DNA of 8,247 bases from Nitrospirota bacterium (GTDB lineage: Bacteria > Nitrospirota > Nitrospiria > Nitrospirales > Nitrospiraceae). The position numbers and the translations under genes are program-made. Positions within the stretch are counted from its first letter, which is position 1, and every line of letters starts with the position of its first letter. The notes under the pieces were generated by a model, which was not told the DNA's origin, made no database searches, and was given only the letters and a program-made list of their open reading frames with translations. The stretch is taken from positions 1 through 8,247 of the forward strand of contig JACRQB010000157.1 of assembly GCA_016222925.1 (NCBI GenBank), read 5' to 3'. This document shows positions 1 to 6,959 of this stretch, in pieces.

Positions 1-911
1 CCCATCAGGGTAATGCCCATCTGCTGGTTGTACTGGTAGATTTCCCGCATGAGCCAATAGCCGGCAAACGGCAGGGCCAGCAGGCCGAACACGCCGATGA
101 AGTTGCCGACATAGCCCATCCAATCGTAATGCTCTCGATCTTCAGGACTCTTGACCGATAAGTACCGGACACCGGCATAGGCCCCGCAGATATAACCTCC
201 AAGGACGACGTTCGCGATAAGGCGATGAATGTTGATCGGCCACCAGGTGGGATTCCACGTTGCCGCCCAGGCCCTCTCAAAGGCGGTCCCGTCTGCAATC
301 ACAACCGGGCTGGACTGGAACGTCGCCCAGGCATTGGGGACAATCATAATGAATAAGGCAAAGAAGTTCAGGAGAAACCCGAGAAACACATGCAATGTCT
401 TCTTCCTGCCATGCTGCATAGCATCCCACCCATACCAATACAGATACAGCGTCGCCGTTTCTAATAAGAACAGGAAGCAATAGAGCAAAAAGGAGGGAAA
501 AAAGACGTCCGTCAAATAGTTCATCAGTTTGGGGTAGAACGCCACCAACAGAAACAACAGAATGCCGCCGAACAACGCGGTGGTCGCATAGGCGGAAGTC
601 AGGAGCTTGGTAAACTCCTTGGCGAGCTTGTCATAACGCTTCTCGCCTCCCCTCCAGGCAATGACTTCGCACAGCCAGGCAAAGATCGGCACGCCTAAAA
701 CGAACCCGGCCAATAGGAGATGCAACTGGGCAACGATCCAAACAAGATTCCGACTGCCGACGTAAGGAATATCACGATACTCTGTAGGACCCGCGGTTGT
801 TCCCTCAGCTGCAATCCCGACTGAAGGAAGGGCCAGCCATCCCGCCATCAACAAGAGACCTGCGAGCCATCCGCCGTGACTTCCGACGGCCCGGAGGGCC
901 CGTTGAATCAT
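1..911 (-). CDS. Cytochrome bd subunit I (CydA)-like membrane protein, 3' part beyond window
   Basis: The first 303 residues are visible; the frame is still open at the left edge, so the gene is partial. The ATG at 911 is the first start after an in-frame TAG, and AAGGGG lies five bases upstream as a ribosome site. Residues 1-35 look like a signal peptide (cleavage likely after GIAA), which canonical CydA lacks. About seven membrane segments follow. His64 (AQLHLLL), Glu151 (FLLETATL) and His229 (INIHRLIAN) fall where E. coli CydA has His19, Glu107 and His186, so haem binding is likely. The Met393 counterpart would lie beyond the edge. It is clearly paralogous to the complete protein at 4866-6578: both have 'PY-G-R--VW-VAQLH', 'RYD-LAKE-TK' and 'YDWMG'. 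It follows the bc-type genes after 43 bases and is probably co-transcribed. Likely role: haem-b-bearing electron-transfer or oxidase subunit. True oxidase activity is not shown. Confidence 0.85.
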   Translation of the reverse strand, partial: MIQRALRAVGSHGGWLAGLLLMAGWLALPSVGIAAEGTTAGPTEYRDIPYVGSRNLVWIVAQLHLLLAGFVLGVPIFAWLCEVIAWRGGEKRYDKLAKEFTKLLTSAYATTALFGGILLFLLVAFYPKLMNYLTDVFFPSFLLYCFLFLLETATLYLYWYGWDAMQHGRKKTLHVFLGFLLNFFALFIMIVPNAWATFQSSPVVIADGTAFERAWAATWNPTWWPINIHRLIANVVLGGYICGAYAGVRYLSVKSPEDREHYDWMGYVGNFIGVFGLLALPFAGYWLMREIYQYNQQMGITLM

Positions 912-954
912 GCTAACCCCTTGTTCTATGACGCTCACCTCATCACCTCGCAAG

Positions 955-1959
955 TTACGGTTTCGTCTTGGCAGAGGAGTCCTTGGCCGTTCCACCTTCA
1001 GCCTTCCCCTTGCCCTTTTCTTTTTGATCTTTTGTGGCATCCTTTTGCTGTTCCATGGCCCCAATTTGCGCCGCAAGCGTCGCAACACGCTGAGCACTGC
1101 CGCTCAACGACTCGACCGGTTTGAATACCGGTTCGACCCGTGCGTCAGGCTTTTTACAGCATTCATGCGGATGGGGAGTCGTCACGGGAAGTATCGACCA
1201 AAACATCAGTGAGAACACGACGCCTACGCCCGCCAACGACGTCAACAGCAGCCCTTGATCGGTCGGCACCCGCATCAAATCCCAACGGGTAATGAGCCCT
1301 TGATAATTTTCAGACACTGGACGGGCAATTTCTGCCATGCGGCGAATGGTCTGCCCAAGAATGGAAATCCCAATGACCGCCAAAACGATCAAGACTGCGG
1401 ACGAAATGGATCCCCAAATCGTGAGCTCAAGACCGATTCGTTCCGCAATAGGAAGACCCGTATCGAAGAGATGTCTCATACTTTCCATTTCGGCCATCGA
1501 GTGCGACGCAACGATTGCAATTTCCGTGACCCGGCTGACAATACACCAGAGGAGCGGAAAAAAGAAAGTCCCAACGAGCGCCGCCCTCCACCAGATCGCA
1601 AAACCAAGTCCATCGTGGGGTGGCTCTTTCCGAAGTCGTTCCAAGAAGAACGTTTTGCCAACCAGTCCCAGCGCCCAAATGTCGACCGGAATCGACATCC
1701 CAAAAATGATCGGCAGACCGATCCCTTCGCCAAACTGCGTCTCAAACATGGCGATGATGATGGGAACGGCGAAGACGGTCATGGGACTGGCAAACAATAT
1801 CAAAAAGGCAAGACCGAATCTTCCTTCAAAATGCGCCAAACCCATCGTCATGGCAAGCACCGCAAACACCGCCTTAATAGGAATCCCAGTCCAACAGGCG
1901 GACCAGAGGATGCTAAACCCGATCTTTGTCGGAGACATCGCTTCGCGATCTTCAGCCAT
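955..1959 (-). CDS. Unrecognised six-helix membrane protein of the bc-type operon, HPHECC motif
   Basis: 334 residues from the ATG at 1959, 18 bases after the cytochrome b stop; AGGA lies about ten bases upstream. I do not recognise the family. Hydrophobic segments are near residues 22-42, 48-71, 82-103, 121-143, 181-202 and 238-258. Immediately after the last helix comes HPHECC (263-268), a cluster of two histidines and two adjacent cysteines that could bind a metal ion. The C-terminal 70 residues are hydrophilic, with a short possible helix (about 285-305) and a Lys/Gly/Ala/Ser-rich tail that looks disordered. There is no CXXCH and no known quinone or haem motif. Its position between cytochrome b and a CydA-like gene suggests an accessory or assembly subunit of the same complex; that is inference only. 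An in-frame ATG at codon 8 (1938) is an alternative start. Confidence 0.85.
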   Translation of the reverse strand: MAEDREAMSPTKIGFSILWSACWTGIPIKAVFAVLAMTMGLAHFEGRFGLAFLILFASPMTVFAVPIIIAMFETQFGEGIGLPIIFGMSIPVDIWALGLVGKTFFLERLRKEPPHDGLGFAIWWRAALVGTFFFPLLWCIVSRVTEIAIVASHSMAEMESMRHLFDTGLPIAERIGLELTIWGSISSAVLIVLAVIGISILGQTIRRMAEIARPVSENYQGLITRWDLMRVPTDQGLLLTSLAGVGVVFSLMFWSILPVTTPHPHECCKKPDARVEPVFKPVESLSGSAQRVATLAAQIGAMEQQKDATKDQKEKGKGKAEGGTAKDSSAKTKP

Positions 1960-1977
1960 GGCTAATCTGTCCTAGAA

Positions 1978-3105
1978 TTAATCCAGGAACTCTCGGTTAA
2001 TCACCGATGCAACCGTGAACAAGAGAATAAAAACCATGATCGCAATCCAGCTGATAAGGGCAATCGGTCGCTTGAAAATATTCCGCTCGGGATCCTTGTC
2101 GATGAACGGGAGCGCGACGAGCAGTGCCATGAAGGCAACCGGCAACGCCACAGCCCCCATAAATTGACCGAACTCACCCGCGAACAGTTTCAACCGAAGC
2201 AGCTGGAAGTAAAACAAAAAGTACCATTCAGGTTCAGGATGATAGTCCCCAGGGTCTGGCGCTGCCTCGTCCAATAGGACAACCGGCTCCCAAAGGGCCA
2301 AGGCACAGATACTGACGAAGACGAACGCCATCCCGACCATGTCCTTCCAAATTTGACGGGGAAAGAAGTAATCGGTCTTTGCCTTGAGCTCTTCCACTGT
2401 ACCGGTAAAGGGCCCAGCAGGAGCAGCCACGCGAAAGAGAAAGAGATGGAGTCCGGCGAGGGCCATGAGCGCAGCCGGGAGAACCATCACATGCAGGACG
2501 AAGAATCGGCTCAACGTCATCTGCCCGGGAGTCGGGCCACCTTTCAGAAATCGAGCAATAAAATCGCCGATAACGGGGGTCTTATCCAAAATCTCGACGC
2601 CAACCGTCGTCGCCCAGAACGCCCGCTGGTCCCAAGGCAAGAGATAGCCTGTAAAGCCAAAGGTAATCACCACCCCCAACAGGGCAAGCCCGACAATCCA
2701 CAGCAATTCTCGCGGTTTCTTATACGCTCCCCAGAGAAACACCTGGGACATGTGTGCAAACACACAGACCACCATCGCACTGGATCCCCAAAAATGGTAG
2801 CCCAGAAGGAACCAGCCATAATCAACGTCGTGAATAATATATTGCGTACTGGCCCAGGCGTGGTCTGCCGTCGGCACATAATAGAACATCAGCAATGTGC
2901 CCGTCAGCGCCTGCATCGCAAAGATGAACAACAGGATAGAGCCGAACACGTAGGCCCAACGAGACCCGCCAGGAAGCGGCTCATTGAGCATCTTGGCCTG
3001 CATTTCCTTGAGGCCGACACGTTCATCCAGGAACGCGACGAGCTTTTCGATCGTGCTGGGCTGATGATCGGAAATCGTTGCAGGGGATGAATGCTTACTA
3101 TCCAT
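1978..3105 (-). CDS. petB: Cytochrome b of bc-type complex III, fused b6/subunit IV form
   Basis: Membrane core that oxidises quinol and carries electrons across the membrane on two b haems. With the ATG at 3105 it is 375 residues and starts 12 bases after the Rieske stop. A TTG at 3120, overlapping that stop (TTGA), would add five residues; neither start has a strong ribosome site. Seven helices are visible, equal to cytochrome b6 (four) plus subunit IV (three). Haem ligands (ATG numbering) are His104/His118, 13 residues apart, and His205/His220, 14 apart; the 14 spacing is typical of b6f and Bacillus-type proteins. PEWY at 292-295 marks the quinol oxidation site. The position of b6f Cys35, which anchors the extra c-type haem, is valine here (residue 53), so that haem is probably absent. 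The name qcrB would serve equally well. Confidence 0.95.
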   Translation of the reverse strand: MDSKHSSPATISDHQPSTIEKLVAFLDERVGLKEMQAKMLNEPLPGGSRWAYVFGSILLFIFAMQALTGTLLMFYYVPTADHAWASTQYIIHDVDYGWFLLGYHFWGSSAMVVCVFAHMSQVFLWGAYKKPRELLWIVGLALLGVVITFGFTGYLLPWDQRAFWATTVGVEILDKTPVIGDFIARFLKGGPTPGQMTLSRFFVLHVMVLPAALMALAGLHLFLFRVAAPAGPFTGTVEELKAKTDYFFPRQIWKDMVGMAFVFVSICALALWEPVVLLDEAAPDPGDYHPEPEWYFLFYFQLLRLKLFAGEFGQFMGAVALPVAFMALLVALPFIDKDPERNIFKRPIALISWIAIMVFILLFTVASVINREFLD

Positions 3106-3116
3106 ATCGCCAGCTT

Positions 3117-3983
3117 TCAAATGATCCGAATTTGCGACTTCGTACCGGCCTTGAACTCCATGTCGATGACCTCAACCTCTCCCCCTGCAGAAACCCTCAC
3201 AGGCAATGCGTCAAGGGCGCGCGGGGCCGGGCCATCGAGCACTTTTCCCGCGGCATCATAAATACTGAGATGGCACGGACAGAGAAAGACTTGTCCGAGT
3301 GTTTTATGCTGTCGCCACTTGAACGCACACCCTAAATGCGGGCACTTGCCGGAGAACGCTAGGTAGGGAATATCTTTCTTGTTGGTCCAGATGGCCTTTC
3401 CTCTGGCATCACGGAATTCGGCGTCCTTACCTTGATAGACTTTTCCTAGAAGCTCTGGAGTGGCCCGTAACACCCAGACATTTTTATCGACCTCAGCCTC
3501 CGGCATATAGGCTTCTTTGACCTTTTTCTTGTACTTAAACTGCACACCAACATCTTCTTGCTTGATCTTGCTGACATTCCCCACTTTCAGCCATTCATTG
3601 TCGAAATCCGCATACATCGGCTTCATGAGAAAGCGGAGAATCGGATAGGCAATGGGAAGACCGATCAAAAACCCAATGACATTGGTAAAATTCATGAAAA
3701 ACGTGCGGCGTTTAACACTTTTCTCCAGATCCGGCAGAGGAACCAACACCTCACCCGGAGTCACATGGATATGGTCTTCGAGATGTGAGATCTCCACTTC
3801 ATGCGTGGTAACATAGTCATCTCGCTTAAAGGGAGGTAACGCCAAGATCTCCGTTGACGGCGCACGCAACTGCACAAGATCGTCCGTCACAACCCGGACA
3901 TGGCCCATGGCAACTTGTCGCTCACCGCTCCCATTCATCGATACCACGATGTGGCTGATCTCATGGGAAAGCGGATCAAGCAC
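3117..3983 (-). CDS. petA: Rieske iron-sulfur protein with N-terminal PRC-barrel-like domain
   Basis: Accepts an electron from quinol at the p-side and passes it to cytochrome c. 288 residues from a GTG at 3983. Residues 1-60 resemble a PRC barrel (VLDPLSHEISHIVV; LALPPFKRDDYV). Next comes a twin-arginine-like KRRTFFMNF (91-99), then one membrane helix (about 101-119). The Rieske fold is C-terminal: CPHLGC (214-219) and CPCHLS (235-240) give ligands Cys214, His216, Cys235, His238 and a disulfide Cys219-Cys237. Ser240 and Tyr242, whose counterparts raise the cluster potential in bovine protein, are kept. The usual Gly of CPCHGS is Leu. The start is doubtful: coding for GEVTKV continues upstream of the GTG, but no other ATG, GTG or TTG exists in that frame before a TGA at about 4048. 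The ATG overlapping the preceding stop is in another frame. The name qcrA would also fit. Confidence 0.93.
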   Translation of the reverse strand: MLDPLSHEISHIVVSMNGSGERQVAMGHVRVVTDDLVQLRAPSTEILALPPFKRDDYVTTHEVEISHLEDHIHVTPGEVLVPLPDLEKSVKRRTFFMNFTNVIGFLIGLPIAYPILRFLMKPMYADFDNEWLKVGNVSKIKQEDVGVQFKYKKKVKEAYMPEAEVDKNVWVLRATPELLGKVYQGKDAEFRDARGKAIWTNKKDIPYLAFSGKCPHLGCAFKWRQHKTLGQVFLCPCHLSIYDAAGKVLDGPAPRALDALPVRVSAGGEVEVIDMEFKAGTKSQIRII

Positions 3984-4017
3984 GACTTTCGTAACTTCAC
4001 CAGCTTCGGTTGCAGCA

Positions 4018-4827
4018 TTAGTTTTTCTTGATCGGCTTGGGGGTATTCACCGAGGCGTTCTTGAACGTCCCTAACCAGGCAGCAAGAGCCTGCATTTCTT
4101 TGGGGTCCATCAGATCTTTAAACTTGTTGGGCATGATGCCCTTCTGCCATTCCTTCTCATACCCCTCGGCCATAAAACTCTTGGGGTTCGCAATTTTCTC
4201 TTGAATCTCATCGACAGTTAACAACGTGCCGATATTATCCAATTCGGGGCCTCGTTTCTTTCCACCCTCACCCCGAAGCTTGTGACAGTTGTAACATTCT
4301 TGCAGTTGCCACTGCTCCTCGCCCACCTTCATAAAATCACCTGCGCTCGCACTAGCTGCGGCAGGAGATTTCTCTCCAGTTAGGGGTGTCTGCGATGCGA
4401 CTGCAGGCTGACTGCCTCCCAATCCCTTGAGCCGATCCTCAAGCGCTTTGACTTGCGCATCGAGCGCTTTAGCCCGAGCAATCAACTCTTCTGCCTTCCC
4501 CTGCGCCGATTGCTTTCGCTCTTTGTCTAACAGTTTGCCGATCTTTACCTTCTCGTCTTCAGGGTCAAACTGCGGCAAGAGGGATGGTCCGGCGACGGAA
4601 ACTGTCAGCATGAAGATCCAGAACGCGATCACGGCTAAGAGCGACTTCCCACCGCTCATCGTACCGAGTGGCCGTGCATCGAGCAGGATGAAGACCGTCG
4701 CTCCGACCAACGAGATGATGAAGAATAGCACCTGAAAAGAGAACGGCAGCTCCTGTGAGTGCGCGATGGCCACAAGCACACCACCAACCACCAACCCTAG
4801 CCCTAGCTTCTTAAATAGATTCCCCAT
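4018..4827 (-). CDS. Membrane-anchored mono-haem cytochrome c of the bc-type complex
   Basis: 269 residues; ATG at 4827 with CGGGA about seven bases upstream, 38 bases after the CydA-like stop. Three N-terminal helices (about 8-23, 30-49, 62-80) would leave the rest on the p-side if the Lys-containing N-terminus stays inside. A charged helical stretch (about 92-135) looks like a coiled-coil stalk, followed by an Ala/Ser/Pro linker (about 138-163). The C-terminal haem domain has CYNCH (178-182) as haem c site, and Met232 in GIMPNKF is the likely sixth ligand. It lies directly before the Rieske and cytochrome b genes, so it probably plays the cytochrome c1/f role: taking electrons from the Rieske cluster and handing them on. 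The fold is an ordinary class I cytochrome c rather than cytochrome c1 or f. The stop codon overlaps an ATG (TAATG) that is out of frame with the Rieske gene. Confidence 0.92.
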   Translation of the reverse strand: MGNLFKKLGLGLVVGGVLVAIAHSQELPFSFQVLFFIISLVGATVFILLDARPLGTMSGGKSLLAVIAFWIFMLTVSVAGPSLLPQFDPEDEKVKIGKLLDKERKQSAQGKAEELIARAKALDAQVKALEDRLKGLGGSQPAVASQTPLTGEKSPAAASASAGDFMKVGEEQWQLQECYNCHKLRGEGGKKRGPELDNIGTLLTVDEIQEKIANPKSFMAEGYEKEWQKGIMPNKFKDLMDPKEMQALAAWLGTFKNASVNTPKPIKKN

Positions 4828-4865
4828 GTAAATTCCCGTTGCCTTGCAGGCGCTCCGAACTGTGA

Positions 4866-6578
4866 TTATTTGACGGCGATGGGAACGGCGCTTCCCTCAG
4901 GCTCTCTCACCCGCACAACGGAAGTCCGAAGCGCCACAAGCGCAGCCACGCTGACGATAGCAATAAATACCACCGTAATCGCTGTAATCCATCCCGCAGA
5001 ATAGGAAAGCGTCGGAGTAAACGACTCAGGGCTAAGATCCGACACCAAACTATAGGTATGGAAATACTTCTTAAGCAACGACCGGACCGCCCCCATCAAC
5101 CCCATAATCCACGTGGATGTGAAAGCCAGAAAAATCAACACAAACTGCGCTGCGAAATCAATTTTCCCCCAGAGGATCGTGCCTTGCTTGATGGTCCGGT
5201 TATATAGGATGAAGTTGACAACCGTCACGAACACCAACGTCAAAATTGCGGAAAGCTTAGCCGGCATAGACGCCAGGAAGTCCCATCCCTCCGGAAGCTT
5301 CATCTCATCGGGCATATCGGTGCCGGTGGCCACAAATCCAGCCGGAGTAAGCCAGACGGCATCGCTGAGGAGCATGATAATAAAGCCGATCTTGATGACA
5401 GTCCTCGCAGAGACGGTCATTGGAACGAACCGACCCAACAAGAACGGTGAGACGGCCAAGGGCAGGAGGAATACCAAGGACATCGGATCTGGGATCCAAT
5501 ATGTATTCATCACCCACATCGTAGCAGGCAGTAACACCACCAAAACAATGGGAGCAAGAATGGTGATCCGAACATTGTCCGCACCTTCGATTCGTTTGAG
5601 GCTGAGCCAACTATAATAGTTGATGGCCAAGAACAGAAGCCCGATCATCACCCCTTGCATTTCAAAAAACATGGATAGTTGGTCGGCCATCATGTACGGG
5701 CAAAATGAAAAATCGTAATCGCACATTTCGTACGCCAACAAGAGCCCCGTGAACGGCTGCAACAGCGACCCACCCACCGCAATCCAGATCGCGGCAAAAC
5801 CCATCCAATCGTAGTAGGCTCTCTCCTCCTGCGTCTTCGCCGCCATGTACATATAGGCAGCGATCATCCCGGCGATAAACCCTCCGAACGCCACATTCCC
5901 ATCGATCCGGTGAAGACTCAGAGGGAACCAACTTTGGTTCGCAATCTTAGTCCACACGGTAGCCGCCGCGATGAAATCCTGCGGCGACACCCCTTCGGCC
6001 TTCGGCGGGGTATTCATGAACGACGTGGGACCATTGATCACAAACAAGATCAGCAAACACACGAGATTCAAGAGCACGCCCAGCGCGATATGACGCCCCT
6101 TCTTTTCACCTTTCCACACATCCCACGTATAGAGATAGGCATACATGAGGATGGTCTCGGCGATAAACAACGCCGGATACAAAATCGCAAAGACCACATA
6201 AAATTGATTGATGAACGAGGTGGTGAACTGTGGATAGGCTGCCAGAAGGACAAAGATAAATAACCCGCCGGTCACCGCCGTCATGCTGAAGAGAATCACC
6301 GTGACTTTAGTAATCTCTTTGGCGAGACGATCATAGCGTGGGTCCTGCTTGCGATACCCCAGCCATTCGGAGATCACGATGAAGATCGGTGCACCCAGGA
6401 TGAATGCGGCAAACAAGATATGGAGCTGAGCAACGACCCATACTGCCGTCCGATTGCCCGTATAGGGAAACTCCACCGAAGATACCCCAGACTCCTGGGC
6501 GTAGACATTGGTGGCAGCTGCCACACACAGCGAAAACAACACCATGAGAGCCAGGAGACCGTTCGACAGTTTTTTCAC
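4866..6578 (-). CDS. CydA-like (cytochrome bd subunit I-like) membrane protein, complete
   Basis: 570 residues from a GTG at 6578 (GTGAAAAAA) with GAGGT just upstream. A signal peptide (about 1-27, ending VYA|QE) precedes roughly 13 helices. The N-terminal half matches CydA: His53 (AQLHILF) for His19, Glu141 (FIAETIL) for Glu107, NGPTSFMNTP (182-191) like the NGWMQNP region, His223 (SLHRIDGN) for His186 and Met311 (GVMIGLLF) for Met393. The Glu99 position is leucine. The long Q-loop is absent, replaced by a short loop with Cys286 and Cys293. I see no GRQPW or Glu445 counterpart; the second half (330-570) is unlike CydA. A low-spin haem b on His223/Met311 is therefore plausible, but a full haem b595/d centre is doubtful. 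It heads the operon with complex III genes and no cydB, so it may be an electron-transfer partner or a non-canonical oxidase. Family membership is good; the function is inferred. Confidence 0.9.
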   Translation of the reverse strand: MKKLSNGLLALMVLFSLCVAAATNVYAQESGVSSVEFPYTGNRTAVWVVAQLHILFAAFILGAPIFIVISEWLGYRKQDPRYDRLAKEITKVTVILFSMTAVTGGLFIFVLLAAYPQFTTSFINQFYVVFAILYPALFIAETILMYAYLYTWDVWKGEKKGRHIALGVLLNLVCLLILFVINGPTSFMNTPPKAEGVSPQDFIAAATVWTKIANQSWFPLSLHRIDGNVAFGGFIAGMIAAYMYMAAKTQEERAYYDWMGFAAIWIAVGGSLLQPFTGLLLAYEMCDYDFSFCPYMMADQLSMFFEMQGVMIGLLFLAINYYSWLSLKRIEGADNVRITILAPIVLVVLLPATMWVMNTYWIPDPMSLVFLLPLAVSPFLLGRFVPMTVSARTVIKIGFIIMLLSDAVWLTPAGFVATGTDMPDEMKLPEGWDFLASMPAKLSAILTLVFVTVVNFILYNRTIKQGTILWGKIDFAAQFVLIFLAFTSTWIMGLMGAVRSLLKKYFHTYSLVSDLSPESFTPTLSYSAGWITAITVVFIAIVSVAALVALRTSVVRVREPEGSAVPIAVK

Positions 6579-6641
6579 GATACCTCGCCCCCTACTTTAA
6601 GAACAGACTCAAGAACATTAGCCTCATTCTTACCATACGTA

Positions 6642-6671
6642 AATATACTCAGCGAGAGCTTCACGTAACAA
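6642..6671 (-). promoter_or_regulatory. Candidate sigma70 promoter for the CydA-like/complex III operon
   Basis: On the minus strand TTGTTA (6671-6666, four of six matches to the -35 box) and TATATT (6647-6642, five of six to the -10 box) are 18 bases apart. Transcription would start near 6635, leaving a leader of about 56 bases before the GTG at 6578. It is the best pair I found in this gap, but it is a consensus match only. Confidence 0.45.
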
Positions 6672-6706
6672 CCTGGGCCTCAGTGACTAAACCGACAAGA
6701 TATCCT

Positions 6707-6734
6707 AGTACTCTTCAGATGCTACTAAGTACTC
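6707..6734. repeat. Direct repeat AGTACTC, two copies 21 bases apart
   Basis: AGTACTC occurs at 6707-6713 and 6728-6734, offset by 21 bases, about two helical turns. Each contains the palindrome AGTACT. They would lie about 75 and 95 bases upstream of the proposed start of transcription, where an activator might bind on one face of the DNA. With only seven bases per copy, chance is possible. Confidence 0.25.
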
Positions 6735-6959
6735 CATAGAACATGGAAGGCCAGGCCCCACACAAATTGTCAACAGATATGAACTTACTGGCCAGCCGAG
6801 CATCTCAAATTCCCCAGCCGTTATCTAGGAAATTCCAGAACAATACACAAAAAACAAGAAGCCCGATTCATAGACTTAGATGCGTAAACAAGAAATAGAC
6901 TTCCGGATGCCGACGACGTGAACACATTCCATCATCAGCAACCCCTGCGATCCCACCAC

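Larger units (their letters stand above)
6579..6959. other. 381-base gap without genes between cytochrome c and CydA-like operon
   Basis: No convincing reading frame occurs on either strand. It is A/T-richer than the flanking genes. It holds the candidate minus-strand promoter near 6642-6671, a pair of AGTACTC direct repeats at 6707-6734, and a perfect 8-base palindrome CTGGCCAG near 6789. I found no convincing intrinsic terminator after the cytochrome c gene. A T-rich stretch on the minus strand near 6852-6861 is preceded by only a weak 3-base-pair stem. Confidence 0.6.

Noticed and set aside
1255..1965. Long plus-strand open frame of 236 codons
   Set aside because: It lies wholly opposite the clear six-helix membrane protein. 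Its translation is rich in Arg, Asn, Pro and His, without domain features, as expected from the antisense of a hydrophobic gene.
2353..3090. Plus-strand open frame of 245 codons
   Set aside because: It is the antisense of cytochrome b, which has full diagnostic motifs. The product is a charged, low-structure sequence.
6768..6773. Perfect TTGACA on the minus strand in the 381-base gap
   Set aside because: No acceptable -10 box occurs 16-18 bases downstream, only G/C-rich sequence.
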